Shown: positions 1-11,953, counted from the first letter of the stretch. The stretch is DNA of 64,000 nucleotides from Sacculina carcini (GCA_916048095.2 OU696597.1:4051550-4115549), one strand, 5' to 3'. Notes: generated from the letters alone by a model not told the origin. Numbers and translations are program-made.

Positions 1-15
1 GGTTAAGAACCACTG
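1..15. mobile_element. Possible right terminus of a hAT-type element cut by the window edge
   Basis: The first 15 bases, read on the minus strand, are CAGTGGTTCTTAACC, the kind of terminal inverted repeat seen at many hAT ends. The rest of the element would lie outside the window, so neither its partner end nor a target duplication can be tested. Confidence 0.3.
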
Positions 16-1269
16 CACTAAACATCTGCGATGACGGCTCACAAACTCTTTCCTGCCACACTGGACCGAGCTCCATTCCTCTCTTTCGCGCCTGTACTAG
101 CTAAGTGGACGGAACGCACGTGTTTGTTACAAGCTCGCTGATTGGTCGACGAGTTGAATTTGTACTGTGCTTGTCTTCATGGTAAAGTATGATGCAAGGT
201 TAATGTGAGATGTGTCAGTACGCGGGTGATCAGTGCTGTAATGTAGTTCATTGTGCTAGTGTGTGTGTGTATTGTATATGATGCACCGGTGTATGCGTAT
301 GTGAGTATACTGTAACGTCGTGTTGTGATATTTCTGTTTTAAACGTATTTTTGCTACATTAATTATATTATTACTGTGAGTCTCGACCATTAAGTCCATG
401 TCACCTTTCATGCCTGAAATACTAGGTTTTTAGTAGCTCGGTCCAATAAACCCACCCTAAACTAGACCGATACTGCGGTAATATTTTTCAAATATCATGT
501 TTGTTCTATATATTGAACAAAACCGACCTTGCTCATCATTTACGTGTTAACGTACCTTTTTATCAAGTTATTTCATATATATTTGTATTTTATTACAATT
601 GATATAAATCATACTATAAGGAAGCTTGTTCTATTAGATTAAATTTGGCAGACGGAATTTTTGTGCTCTGAAATAGCTGTTTCTGTTAAGACCACCATGG
701 GAAATATGATTATTATTTTGTATTATAATATGGGCTTAATTGTCTGTAATTGCATGAACATGTGTGTGCTTGTGTGGGTCGTGTGGTGTCGTATATTGTG
801 AGTCATACACATGTGTGTATGTATGTGCTTATTTGCTGACCTGTTATGCGCAATGTTCGATTAGCATGTGTGTGTGTGGGCGCGCGTATGTATGTGTGTG
901 CGCTTATGTATGTGTGTATGTGTGTGCGCGACTACGTGTGTGTGTTTGTACAATATGCTGAGAGGAGTTCGGTGCGGTGGCACTGAAGCAGCCGGAAGCC
1001 TGGTAGAAGGGTGGCAGTGCTGATGTGGGTGTATCACAGGGTTACAGGGTTGCTGGTGGTGTATGTTGTGGCGAGCGCAGGAGATGGAGAGTTGAACTGG
1101 TGTGATGTTGTGACATTTATTTTCCTTGTCTTTTCAACCTTACGTTGCCAATTTGTGTTTTTTTACAACCACATTGTCACGACAGCTACGGTATCACTGA
1201 AATTGTAATTGTTGTCACAAGTCAACAAGTGAGTGTTATTTTTGGCAGTGATTGTGTGTCGTGTCGCAG
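16..1269. other. Spacer with TG-rich simple sequence
   Basis: No supported gene. The stretch about 755-960 is (TG)n-rich and gives spurious Cys/Val reading frames. The rest is AT-rich with no recognisable element. Confidence 0.6.
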
Positions 1270-1404
1270 TTGACAATGTGCAATATTTGACGTCAAACAG
1301 CTACACACTGATTCAACTGGTGCTGTGTTACTTGTACTCGTTCCAGCACACTGTCGCCGCGCCACACGTCTCTGTTGAGAAAACTCCCGATAATATCGAC
1401 ATTG
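1270..1404 (+). CDS. Candidate internal coding exon, unrecognised
   Basis: A 135-bp open segment is bounded by a plausible acceptor (cgcag at 1265-1269) and a strong donor (GTATGT from 1405). It enters and leaves in phase 1, as a normal cassette exon would, and encodes about 45 residues including DNVQYLTSNSYTLIQL. Joined in phase to the segment at 2003 it stays open. I recognise no domain. Short open stretches between AG and GT also occur by chance, so this is only a candidate; RNA data would decide. Confidence 0.28.
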
Positions 1405-1558
1405 GTATGTATGCGTATCTGTCACTGTGTGTGTTTGTGTGTGTGTTCTTTATTGTGTCCATATCTACTATGGTTTTATTTTCCATATATTTATACGTTT
1501 CACAAATGTTTTTTCGATATTTAAGTCAATTAGTAGTTTCAAAGTGCTATTTTTATTT

Positions 1559-1635
1559 CAGTGGTTCTCAACTCCCTTGTTGCGACTCAATTTTGTGTTA
1601 CGAAGTTATTCTATTGAGTCGCTAAGCGTTCGTGG
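1559..1635 (+). mobile_element. hAT-like terminus with internal hairpin (fragment)
   Basis: The segment starts with CAGTGGTTCTCAACTC, a typical hAT terminal sequence. It contains a perfect 10-bp inverted repeat, GCGACTCAAT at 1582-1591 and ATTGAGTCGC at 1613-1622, as is common next to hAT ends. No opposite terminus or 8-bp target duplication was found nearby, so it is scored as a fragment. Confidence 0.35.
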
Positions 1636-2002
1636 AAAATATATATATATTATTTTGCTTCTATGCATTCTTATTGACATAAAATGTACATAAGAAATAA
1701 GTCATGAATGTTGAAAAGTGCTGATCTATATGATGTTTTGCTTGATCTTATTAGTTTGTGATGTAACCGCCAGGTGGCGATACTGTGCTGGACGCTGCAG
1801 TCAAAATACATTGTCGGTACTGCACGAGAATAGAACCTCTGACCATAATGACACCCAACTACCGACCAGGTGAAAACACCAAATTTCCACAAAAACCACG
1901 AAAACACGGCGACCAAATTTATGACACACACACGTGATGTGTTTGTCTAATATGTATAATGTGGGTGTATTTGTATGTGTTTGTTTGTATGTGTGTGTGT
2001 AG

Positions 2003-2163
2003 GTGAGACGTTGGTGGAGGCAGCATTGTTGACAATGACTGGCGCCACATCACGTCACCAGCACATGACTACACATGCAGAGGCTCGAGTGTCTGCCACG
2101 TCGATTACGCCACGACGCTGGTCAGGGTTGCCAGGCTGGTCGACACGTCTGGCAACCCGCTGA
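2003..2163 (+). CDS. Candidate coding exon ending in TGA, unrecognised
   Basis: It follows a (TG)n tract ending in AG (2001-2002). Read in the phase left by the exon ending at 1404 it is open for 52 codons to TGA at 2161-2163, and the same frame reopens for a further ~43 codons to about 2294. A second acceptor six bases later (after gtgag) would select another frame that is open to about 2211. The two frames cannot be told apart by eye, no domain is recognised, and the GC content is higher than the flanks. Confidence 0.22.
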
Positions 2164-2299
2164 AACAGCCAGTCTTGTGTAGACCCGGCTTGGCAGTCGT
2201 GTGTCACTGAGGTGTCGGCTGCACGGGTGCCTGCAGAAAGTCGTCTGGCTGAAACAACACGCGGTCTTGTCGCACGTGAGATCACTGACACTTGACTAG

Positions 2300-3050
2300 A
2301 ATTAACTACGCCATCATATGTGTATCATAAAGTGTATATCTATGTTAGTGTGTGTGTGTGTGTTCATCTTCGTAAGCCTGCTTATCTATTTGACCTTATC
2401 TGTCTTATAAATGCTCATCTCTTTCTCTTAGGTCTTCTATGTATCGTTATCTTCTTGTTGAGCCTTGCTTTTCTTCTAGGCATTCTCATTACAATAGTTG
2501 TTTCTCTAATAAGCATACTGATTTTTATCACTAAATCTTATTACAGTCTTAATTATTATGTATATATTACTAGTTATCATATGGTCTGATAGTTTCCTAA
2601 TTTTGTCTGCATGTGTGCATGTGTATATATGTTTCATGTGTGTTTTCCACCACTCTTCATAAGACATATTTTTACAATTTTAGAAGGAAGTACCTTCGGG
2701 GTGCTTGTACGATAATTCCGATGCTATTTTATTTGAGTTTAATTTATTTGATAATTCAAGTTTTTCAATATTCATTCATTCATGTATTTTTTCCAGCCTT
2801 CATGTCAACAGAACCAAAATATGTAATTAAACCAAAACTGGAAAGGCAATTGAAGCTAAATAGCTTGTGTTGCCTGGGTTAAATCAAATTGTTAATACGA
2901 TGCAATACATACACGCTCACATATAAACACATATTCACGCGCACTAATTCACTCATCTAAACACTGATATCATGCACACAATCACACTCATAAACACCAA
3001 ATACACACACACCCACACACACAGCACAATCACGATTTATCGCACTCGAC
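2300..3050. other. AT-rich spacer with TG/CA tracts
   Basis: Nothing supportable as a gene. Short frames here are low-complexity. CA-rich sequence at 2990-3030 abuts the 3' end of LINE A. Confidence 0.55.
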
Positions 3051-3108
3051 CATATCCTATATTTTCATTGGTCAGATTCTTCAGAGTAAGATTGAATGTA
3101 TTGTTTTT

Positions 3109-5305
3109 TCAAGTTTTTCTTGTAGCTGGACAACGTTGGAGTTTGTTTCTGGTTTTTTCCAATTCATTCCACTGCGATATACCTACATAGAAAAATGATA
3201 AGCTTCTTAGTTTGGTTCGTGTGTGGGGAAAGAGGAATTTGTCTGTATGCCTTGTATTGATTATGAAGTATGATTGAATGTTAGATGGTAATTTCTTATG
3301 ATATGCTGCATACATTTTAGTTAAATTATTCAGTTTTACTACATCATCAAATTGTAGAATATTTTCATTTTTGAATGAAGGTGATGTATGCTCCCTTGCT
3401 TTCAGATTGTCTATGATTCTGATACCTCTTTTTTGTGCAATTCTTATGGTTTGCAAGTTAGTGTAATAAGTATTTCCCCATGCTTCACAGCAGTATTGTA
3501 AATATGATTGAAAAAATGAATAATAAAGGGTGGTTTTTGTTTTAGTGTCGAATATTTCTTTTGCTTTGCTGAGAAGGAAGTTCACTCTGTTTAGTTTGGC
3601 AGTTACATTGGATATTTGCTCTTTCCAATGTAATTTGCTATCAATAATTACTCCCAGAAATTTAGTAGATTGTTTCCTATCAAGTTTGTCTGCCCCTATG
3701 CTTATACAGCTGTTTGAGGTGTCATTACTGTTACTGAAAACAATGTAATTAGACTTTTTTACATTGAGCGATAAGTTGTTACTCGTGAACCAGTCTTGTA
3801 ATATTTTTATGCCTGAGTTTATTTGTTCATAGAGTTTATACGTGTGTTTGCCTTTGTAGAATATGTTGGTGTCATCCGCAAATGCTATTGTTTTTGTGTG
3901 TCTCATGATGTTGAATAGGTCGTTGATGTAGAGTATGAATAGTGTCGGTCCCAGTGTAGAATCTTGTGGAACCCCGCATTCTATGGGTAATTGTTCAGAC
4001 TTTGAACCACTTACTTCAGTGTATTGCGTTCTCTGTGTTGAATAACTTGTGATCCATTGTAGGGTTGTGCCTCTCATGCCGTATAAGTTTAGTTTTTTCA
4101 ACAATATTTTGTGATCGACAGTGTCAAAGGCCTTTTTCAGATCCAGGAATAATCCAACAGTTATTTGACGCTGCTCAAAAGACTCAGTTATGTAGTTGAT
4201 CATATCAAGCACGGCTTGTGATGTGTTCTTGCCTCTTTGGAATCCATATTGATTTTCATGTATAATTTCATGCTTTTTTATAAAACTTATCAATCTTCGA
4301 TGAAATAATTTTTCTAAATTTTTTGAAAATTGATCTAGTAAAGAAATTGGCCGATAATTTCCGCTTTCCTTGTTATCTCTTTGACTTGTGTATGGGTAAT
4401 ATTTTTGCAATTTTCATAAGATTTGGAAACGTTCCCGTAGAAAAAGATAAATTGAAGATGTATGATAGTGGAGCGGCTATATGATTGGCGGTGTCTTTAA
4501 CTATCTTCATGTTGAGATTTAGATGATCTGTTGAACCTTTAGACGACTTAATTGTTTTCTTTACTTCCATCTCTGGAACGGGATAGAGGAACATAGTTGA
4601 TGGAACCATGTTTACATGCTGACAGTCATCTATGCTAGTCGGGCTGGTCTTAATTGCTGAGGCAAGAACTGGTCCAATTTTCACAAAATACTCGTTGAAA
4701 TGACTTGCTATGCTCTGAGAGTCCGTAATTGTGCCATTTTCTGTGCGTAGCTGACATATCGGCTCTCTCTTTTTTGTTTCTATATTCAACGTTGTTTTTA
4801 TGGTTTGCCATTTTTGTCTGATTGTGACATTTCTATCAGAGAAGTGCCTCGCATAGTAAAGTTTCTTGCTCGTATTTATGATTTGTGTGAGTTTGTTTCT
4901 GTAGTGTTTGTAACTTTTCTCGTCTTCTTTCATTTTTGTGGTCATAAACTTTCGGTAAAGCACTCGTTTGTTGTCACTGGAGATCTTAATTCCCCTTGTT
5001 ATCCATGGCCGCCTTTTGGTTTTGTTATCAGTTTTGGTTGTATACATCGGTAAGTGCTTATTAACAGCCAGGATATATAGGTCGACAAACCGTTCATAAG
5101 AGTGATTGATATTATCAGATAATATTGTGTCCCAGTTGATGGAATTAAGATCCCGGTTGAGCCTTTGTACTCGCTTGTCAGTATATTTTCTTCTTGTATA
5201 ACACACCGGCTCCTTTTCCGTGATTATGTTGTTGACAATAGCAAATATTGGGTAATGATCCGAGAAATCGTCCTGTATAATGCCACTGGTGATATTGCTG
5301 GCCAC
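3109..5305 (-). pseudogene. LINE A reverse transcriptase region, one internal frameshift
   Basis: Two overlapping frames (5305-4373 and 4410-3109) together make the end of the endonuclease, a linker, and the reverse transcriptase. Visible motifs are NYRPISLLDQF, QYGFQRGKNTSQAVLD, FLDLKKAFDTVDHKILL (motif A), GVPQDSTLGPTLFILYINDL (motif B) and FADDTN (catalytic motif C), followed by the thumb and C-terminal region. Motif B normally reads GVPQGS, so the Gly-to-Asp change suggests loss of activity. The frameshift lies in an A-rich run at about 4381-4386. The family would copy element RNA at the nicked target; this copy needs at least two repairs. Confidence 0.88.
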
Positions 5306-5370
5306 GTCGGTGGTATATATGTTATCAATCAGCGTACTGCTTTGCCTGGTTTCCCTAGCAGCCTTCCTTA

Positions 5371-5916
5371 TCAGCGGATAAAACCCAAGTCCATCATTGT
5401 GTTAATAAAAATCTGCGTCGACTGATGAGTATCGGCGTTGAATAAGTTCACGTTGAAATCGCCAAGCATAAACCACTCGTGTTTGTGCATCACGTCAGTT
5501 ATGCCAGTAATTGTTTCAATATAGTTGCTAACAGGTGTGCCAGGCTGCCTATACACACAGGAAACACGCACTGGCTTATGCCCGGATTTCACCGTGACCT
5601 CAACCGTTATTATTTCCATAACATGTGCTACTTCAAACGTAAACGCTGATATTTCCTGAACGTCCAGACTGTCCTTAACAAATATTGCCACTCCTCCACC
5701 TCTCATATGCGTTCGAAGTTGTTGATGTACAGTATATCCTTCAATGCGACAATAATCCATTGACTGTTGATTAGACCACGTTTCAGTAACAGCAATAATG
5801 TCCCAATTGTGATGTAAACTATCCAAAAATTCAACCAATTCATGAATATGTTTGCACAGACTGCGTGCGTTAACGTGCAACATCGATAGTGTCTGATTAT
5901 CATCGAAGTTTTTCAC
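5371..5916 (-). pseudogene. LINE A endonuclease domain (AP-endonuclease-like), frameshifted at its end
   Basis: N-terminal part of LINE ORF2. It shows the hallmarks of the retrotransposon exonuclease/endonuclease/phosphatase fold: LHVNARSL near residue 13, DIIAVTETW (catalytic-type ET) near 40, GGGVAIFVKD near 73, and MLGDFNVN (the GDFN catalytic motif) near 151. In the family this domain nicks the target DNA to prime reverse transcription. The frame stops at 5371 because of a one-base loss near 5375-5383. The downstream frame (ending of the endonuclease, DHYPIF motif) resumes in the ORF whose start is at 5305. Confidence 0.85.
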
Positions 5917-5945
5917 AAACTCATCTACAGTGTAAGTTTCAGAAT

Positions 5946-7670
5946 TAAGATTGTCTAAATTACCTAGTCATTCCATTGTTGTCCAGATGTCCAGAACTTA
6001 TATCAATCATTGATTATGAGACATTGGTTTAGTAAACAATCTGACAAGCTGCCTCTCTTTGATGTCGAGATGTTAAGATTCAAATGAAGTACAAAAATAT
6101 CATACTTAATTGGATATATGGCCCAGTGCGACGAGTTAGTAGCATGCATTATACTAATGATTGTGCTCATACACAAATAGCAATACCCACGCATACTTTC
6201 ACACCAGCAGACTTGAGCGCACACACACAATTGCACACACTCCTACACTCACGTAACCATCAATAATCACTCTCTTACACAGATAAATTCCTATATGGAT
6301 GATTAGAAAATGTAGCTCACGAACAATCCTGCGCACATATACAATTTGAATGTGGATATTTACAATACATATCCTCACACACACAAAAGCTCTTGCATTC
6401 GCATACACACTCACTTTGACGCAAACATTCAAAATATCATTCATACCAATTCGAATACCTTGATACAGCGGTGAATAAATTGCACAATGTGAAAGAGCGG
6501 ATATTAGATGTTAATTGACTGCTGACCACCAAGCAAGTTGTCACGCCGCCCCTCCGACCGTGCCTTATGTCGGCTTGTATATCGCGATTGATATATTGAT
6601 ATATTGTAGATTGCACAAACGCCATATTGTCAACGTATTTGTATATTCTTTCATTTGTATATTCTATCTGTGCATTGGAGTTAAGGTATGAACTGGTTTT
6701 TTTAGTTTTCTGTTCGATTAATATAATGAAGCATAACTTCAAGATATATTTGCAAGATGTTACCAGTTACCAGTTACCAGTTGTTTGAAAGGAAGAAGAT
6801 AATTGATAGTTGTTTTGGTAGTCAATTCTTACGGTCAATTGAAAATATTTCAATTGACCGCAACCTGGTCTGATTAATTTTTTCTGCATGTTTTTCCTTT
6901 TTGCGTGTATGTTGTATGTATGTATGTTTTTGTTTTTGTAAAGTTTCGGTGTTGATAGATGTCATGACAAATTAACAAGCGATGATGCTGATTGTAAACA
7001 TATAACTGGTTCCCAATCTCTTTTGTGGTTGAGTACCACTTTTACCTTACAGTTTGCCGAGAAACTCAGTTCTTTTTATTGTACAAGTAGAACACACAAA
7101 TCAACTGAGATAAATAACTCAATGTGAGGACTGTATCTGCTTCTTCTGCACCAGCTGGTCAATGAGCGACATTACTTTGCTGACAACACATCAGAAATCA
7201 TGCCCTGGTGCAGCAAAACGGCCTGGGCTGTTCCACTTGATAGTTTAACGATATTTGATAATCCACTAGACGATATTTGTTAATCCTACGATGCATGCTA
7301 ATTTATTTTGATCAATTATTTCCTCTTGTTATAATTATTATAATTACAGGAGCATGGGAACAGTGTGCAAGCACTAATACCACTCTGCTTGTTATTGGTG
7401 TATATGTGCATGTGTTTGTGCGTGTGTGTATGTATGTGTGTGTGTAGTGAAGCTTGAATATCATGACCAATTAGGCTCATACACATACTCATGTGATTAT
7501 AGAATTATCCCAGATAAATTCTCCTCCGCCTCCTCCACTATACACTTGTCCACACAAATATCAAAATTCGCTTTGTGCAGCTTGCATTATTGCAACTTGC
7601 ATTTACCATTATTTCACATTATTACATTATTGCACAATACTAGCATTATTGAAGTAATACTAGCAACGAA
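5946..7670. other. Spacer; hairpin at 6832-6860
   Basis: No supported gene over 1.7 kb. It contains CA-rich tracts (6170-6420), a short GTTACCA tandem (about 6758-6780), a perfect 13-bp-arm hairpin (CGGTCAATTGAAA at 6832-6844, 3-nt loop, complement at 6848-6860) and a TG tract near 7400-7445. Small frames here are low-complexity or shadows. Confidence 0.5.
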
Positions 7671-8510
7671 AGCAACGATGGGATCCATAAGTTTTCGAAC
7701 AGGGTCTCATCGTTGTTCTCATCTGGAGCAACGGTCGCGGGGGTGGACTTCACACCGCACTGCGCTTACCTTCTGACGTTAATCGAGTGTTGTGACGTTA
7801 TCATTGATGAAGTGTGTGACAAGTGGTCATAGGAAGATGTTTGTGCCTTGTTGTCGGTGCCTGCTTGTGTGGGCGGGTTACCGGTGATGCTTTTCAGCGA
7901 TTTCAGATTTCGCGGCAAAACTGATGCACTCTCAGATTGTGTATCTTGGCTGATATTTGTCTCACGCGTTGATCTGTCACTGTTCGCTTCAATTTCTAGA
8001 CTTGTAGATCTGACACCTACATCTAGGCGGGATCTCGAGCTCTAGCTCTTGAACCCATTCGCCTTGAGTTTGAGTGTGCCTCATACTGCTGAGAATGTAA
8101 TCCGTCGCAGAGTCAAAAATGACCTTCCTGTGATAGTCAAAAACCCAGATATCATCAACTTGTTTTCTGTTGAATCATCACGACAACGACGTCAGCTGGT
8201 GTCCGATATTCTCAAGATCGATCCGTTCAATCCGAGAGTGGCTGCCCACCTCTTTAAGCTCTCCAATGAGGCTATGCGTGATAAAGTGGTGGGCCAGTAT
8301 ACCACTTATCGAACGGTGAGGCAGACGCTGGAGAGAAGTGAGGGGACTGACATTTCCGAAACCGATTTTAGACATATGGTGCAAACAATGGATGATGGAT
8401 TGTTGGCTCACCTGAAGGCGCGACTGTCCTATGAGGAGTCACGTAGCATCGATACTGTCTTGCTGAATCCGACGTTTGCCTGCAGCAACTCAATAGCGCA
8501 GGCACTTTGA
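7671..8510 (+). pseudogene. Endogenous viral element: L (polymerase) gene fragment of a negative-strand RNA virus, 5' part
   Basis: In one frame, interrupted only by TAG at 7830-7832 and 8043-8045 and ending at TGA 8508-8510, this encodes blocks with the conserved order of mononegavirus L proteins: a Ser/Ala-rich block after KFSNRVSS, then CVGGLPVMLF followed by FRFRG, NPFALSL, and a block with FNPRV and TTYRT. These lie C-terminal to the polymerase catalytic core, which is not present. The frame continues in phase at 13557 beyond an inserted LTR element, so 7671-8510 and 13553-14618 are one locus. The boundary near 7670 is approximate. Rhabdovirus-like or chuvirus-like origin is inferred from remembered family patterns; no search was possible. 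It is a fossil without replicase function. Confidence 0.72.
8507..8510. repeat. Target-site duplication, left copy (TTGA)
   Basis: TTGA immediately precedes the element end TGTAG at 8511 and recurs right after CTACA at 13553-13556. A 4-bp duplication fits Ty3/Gypsy-type integration. The L-gene reading frame resumes exactly on removing the element and one TTGA. Confidence 0.85.
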
Positions 8511-8820
8511 TGTAGAATTTGGATTTGGGTCCAATTCTTATTGGGCCAAATGTGGCCTGTGTTCACCGACACGCGACCCGGCAATTTCCCTTCTTGAAGC
8601 AGGGCAACCCACGCCTCTGCTAGCCTGTTTAGGCCTGGGCTCAATCAGGACCGGTGTGCTCCGGGATCGTACTGCACCCGGAGCGAGCACTCTCACCTCC
8701 AGTGGGTGAGAGGCCTGAGCCAAGGGGAGAGAGGCAAGGAAGAAGGAAGAGACGGGTCCGTGGAATGCAATACTGGTAATACCGGAGCTACCAGCGTAAA
8801 CTACCACCTATTACCCAACG
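8511..8820 (-). repeat. Truncated 3' LTR (R-U5 part only)
   Basis: 310 bases matching 12790-13099 with a single mismatch. Beyond 8820 the match ends abruptly and pol coding begins, whereas the 5' LTR continues another 453 bases to 13552. The polypurine tract and U3 of this LTR have therefore been lost in one deletion. Confidence 0.85.
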
Positions 8821-11800
8821 GTTGCTGATTTCGGATCACTGGTGTGTGACGTGCATGGATCGACGTTTTCAACAACGGCCGGGATGACTCGATCGATGGA
8901 GACTGTGTCTGTTTTCGAACGGCGCTGAATTGTAATTGTCTTATCCGTCCGGCTGACAACTCGAAAAGGACCGTCGTAGGGGCAATCGAGCGGAGTATGA
9001 CGCGCTTCATGGCGGACAAATACATGGCTGCACGATACAAGGGCGGATGGCACGTGAGATCTGGCACACGTGTGACGCGGTGGCGTTGGTCTGATATGGG
9101 CCATGGATCGCCTCAATGTGTCTGCATACGCGAGCGATGTTTGCGGCTGTTGGGCGCGTCCTGTACGAGGCACAATCATTTCGCATGGAATGCGTAGCGG
9201 CGTGCCGTATACCAGCTCGGCGGATGACACTTGCAGGTCTGCTTTGACGGCCGTTCGTAAACCAAGAAGAACAATTGGCAGAGTGTCCGTCCAATTGACT
9301 GACATGTGCGCTCGCAGTGATGCCTTAAGTTGGCGATGCAGACGCTCAACAAGGCCATTGCTTGCCGGATGGTAGCTGCATGTAGTTTTGTGTTTGAAGC
9401 CCATGACTTCACACAGTTACTGCCAGCGAGTGCCGGTGAATTGCGTACCTTGGTCTGTTGTCACAATTTCAGGGACACCAAATCGCGCTAACCAGCCAAG
9501 CAAAAATGCACGACATACTGTTTGGCTCGCATGTCAGCAATGGGTATCACTTCTGCCCACCTTGTGAAGCGACAGATGCATGTGAGTACGTACGTCATTC
9601 CGTTGGATGCAGGCAGCGGACCAACCAAGTCGACGTGCACATGTCGGAATCGGTCGCTGGGCACGTCAAAGGTGCCGATTGGAGCTCGTGTGTGTCTGTG
9701 GACCTTGGCGCGTTGACATGATACGCATGAGCGTGTCCACTGTTGAATGTCACGCTTCATATTTGGCCAAACACAGCGAGATGTGATCAGTTTTTGTGTG
9801 GCGTGAACACCCGGATGCGACATATTGTGCCACAGAGAAAAGTAATGTCTGCGGAAACTTGTCGGTATGATTGGACGAGGGCGGCCTGTCGATTCATCAC
9901 ATAACAAGAGTGCACCGCTTGCGAGTTTGATTCTGCGTAGCCGTAGCGAATGTTCCGTGTCTTCTAACCGCTGCAAGGCGACATCGGCTTGCTGTGCGGC
10001 TGCTAACGCATCGAAATCGTGAAGTGGTGGTTTTGGATGACACAGAACGCTGACTGTGCGCGATAAAGCATCAGCTACAACGTTGTCGGAGCCCGCCACG
10101 TGTCTGATATCCGTCGTGAACTGGGTTATGAACTCCAGATGACGAATTTCTCGTGGCGAATAGCGGTCCGAATGAGAGTTCACAGCGGTGACGAGTGGGC
10201 GATGGTCTGTGAATATAATCAATGGTCGGCCCTCCACTGCGTGCCTGAATCTTCGGATGGCCAAGTAGATTGCCAAGAGCTCACGACCAAACGTGCTGTA
10301 GCGGCACTCGGCTGGACGCAACGCTTTTGAAAAGAATGCCAGTGGCTTCCAGTCCTCGTGTGCATATTGTTGCAGGACTGCTCCGATAGCTTTGTCGGAC
10401 GCATCCACCTGTAGGCTGATTGGAGCGTCGCGAACTGGGTGCGTCAGCATGACGGCAGCAGCCAGTTTCTCTTTGATGTTTTGGAAAGCGTCTTGTGCAT
10501 CGCCAGTCCAATTTACGGGTCGGCGAGAACGCTTACCGGCTGGCACCAGTAGTTTGTGCAGCGGCTGCAGTTGCTCTGCTGCAGCGGGCAAGAAGCGGTT
10601 GTAGAACGCTGTCATTCCGAGAAATCGACGAAGCTGAGCCTGTGTTTCTGGCCTGGGAAATGACATGATGGCGTCTATTTTGTCTGGCAACGGGGAGATA
10701 CCATTGGCGGTGAGACGATGACCCAGGAACGATACTTCGGCTTGCCCATACACGCACTTACTTGGGTTGATGATAACTCCATATTTTTGTAGGCGGCGTA
10801 AGACTGCGCGTACGTGAACTTCATGTTCTGCCATGGTGGAACTGGCGATGAGAATATCATCTATGTACGCGTACACATTGTTGAGCCCTGCCAGTATTTG
10901 ATCAACGAAGCGTTGCATTGTTTGGGCCGCGTTGCGGAGACCAAACGGCATTCGCGTAGCCTCGAAGAGCCCGAACGGTGTAGTAATTGCAGTTTTGTAG
11001 ACGTCGTTCGGCTCTACTGGGATCTGATTGTACGCCCTCACAAGATCCAAGGTGGTGAATACACGACAACCCGCCAGATTCGTCACGAAGTCTTGAATGT
11101 GCGGGATCGGATATTTGTCCGGTACGGTACACGCGCTCAGGGCGCGGTAGTCCCCACACGGACGCCACTCACCAGGCTGTTTCTTGCGCACCATATGCAG
11201 TGGTGCAGCCCAGCTGCTGCTCGATGGCCTCATGATTCCGAGCCTTGGCATATCGGAAAATGATTGCTTTGCCACATTCAGTCGGTCGGGAGGCAAGCGG
11301 CGTGGTCTAGCGAATTTCGGCGGACCGTGTGTTTGGATATGGTGCGTTACCGAAATACGCAGCGGAAATGGCTGATCGGGCGGACGCACCACACCTGGAA
11401 ATTCGGCGAGTAACGACTGAAACGCCGGTGAAATTTCTACAAGGCACTGTAGCCGGGGAGATGTCAGGGTATTCACAGTACCTCGGGCGCGGACATGTCC
11501 CGAAATATCGCTTAACATCATGCGATGCACATCGACAATGAGACGGTAATGTGCAAGCAAATCAGCGCCGATTATGTGAAGTGTCGTGTCAGCGACTATA
11601 AATTTCCAGCGCAACGGAGGGCCATGAGTGAGTGTCAATGTAAGCTCATGAGTGCCATAGACATTTACGAGCGAACCGTTTGCCGCTAACAGCTTGGAAG
11701 ACTGTTGCGGCGGAGGTTCTGGCAAGCTTGACACAGGCAGAACACTCACCTGGGCACCGGTGTCCACTAAGAAGCGTCGTCTATTTATGCTGTCTTGTAC

Positions 11801-11953
11801 AAAGAAGAGAGGCACCGGTTTGTGAATTTCGCCCGTCGACGCTGGTGCGCTGCGCCGCAGGCTCATCAGTTTTCCGAGTTGGCTGTAGCAGTCCAAGTAC
11901 ACGGAAGCTCGCATCTGTAAGCTGATGAGCCAAATCTGCGGTGGAAGCGACAA
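8811..11953 (-). pseudogene. Gypsy-type pol: protease, reverse transcriptase, RNase H, integrase; broken in integrase
   Basis: The main open frame (11953-9488) carries protease [14 protein letters not shown] near residue 60, reverse transcriptase with [11 protein letters not shown], RNase H with [16 protein letters not shown] and IFTDHRPL, and the integrase zinc module (HPGV...H, CVSC) plus the first catalytic Asp (VHVDLVGP). At about 9502-9506 a one-base indel in an A5/T5 run shifts the frame. The second catalytic Asp block (TTDQGTQF) follows in another frame, then TAA at 9417-9419, then the catalytic Glu block (NGLVERLHRQLK) and a GPF-type C-terminal module (YDGPFRVVS). The frame is -1 relative to gag. 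Its first ATG in this frame is at 11866 and overlaps the gag stop. Confidence 0.88.

Larger units (their letters stand above)
3050..5945 (-). mobile_element. LINE A: non-LTR retrotransposon, near full-length ORF2 (CR1/Jockey-like)
   Basis: Minus-strand element carrying an endonuclease followed by reverse transcriptase in the order expected for LINE ORF2. The 5' end is uncertain: the open frame begins after a stop near 5965 and no ORF1 is seen, so it may be 5'-truncated. The 3' end is a short untranslated stretch running into a CA/TG-rich tail near 3020-3050. Two single-base frameshifts (about 5375-5383 and 4381-4386) are the only gross breaks over ~2.8 kb, suggesting a relatively recent copy. 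Confidence 0.85.
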
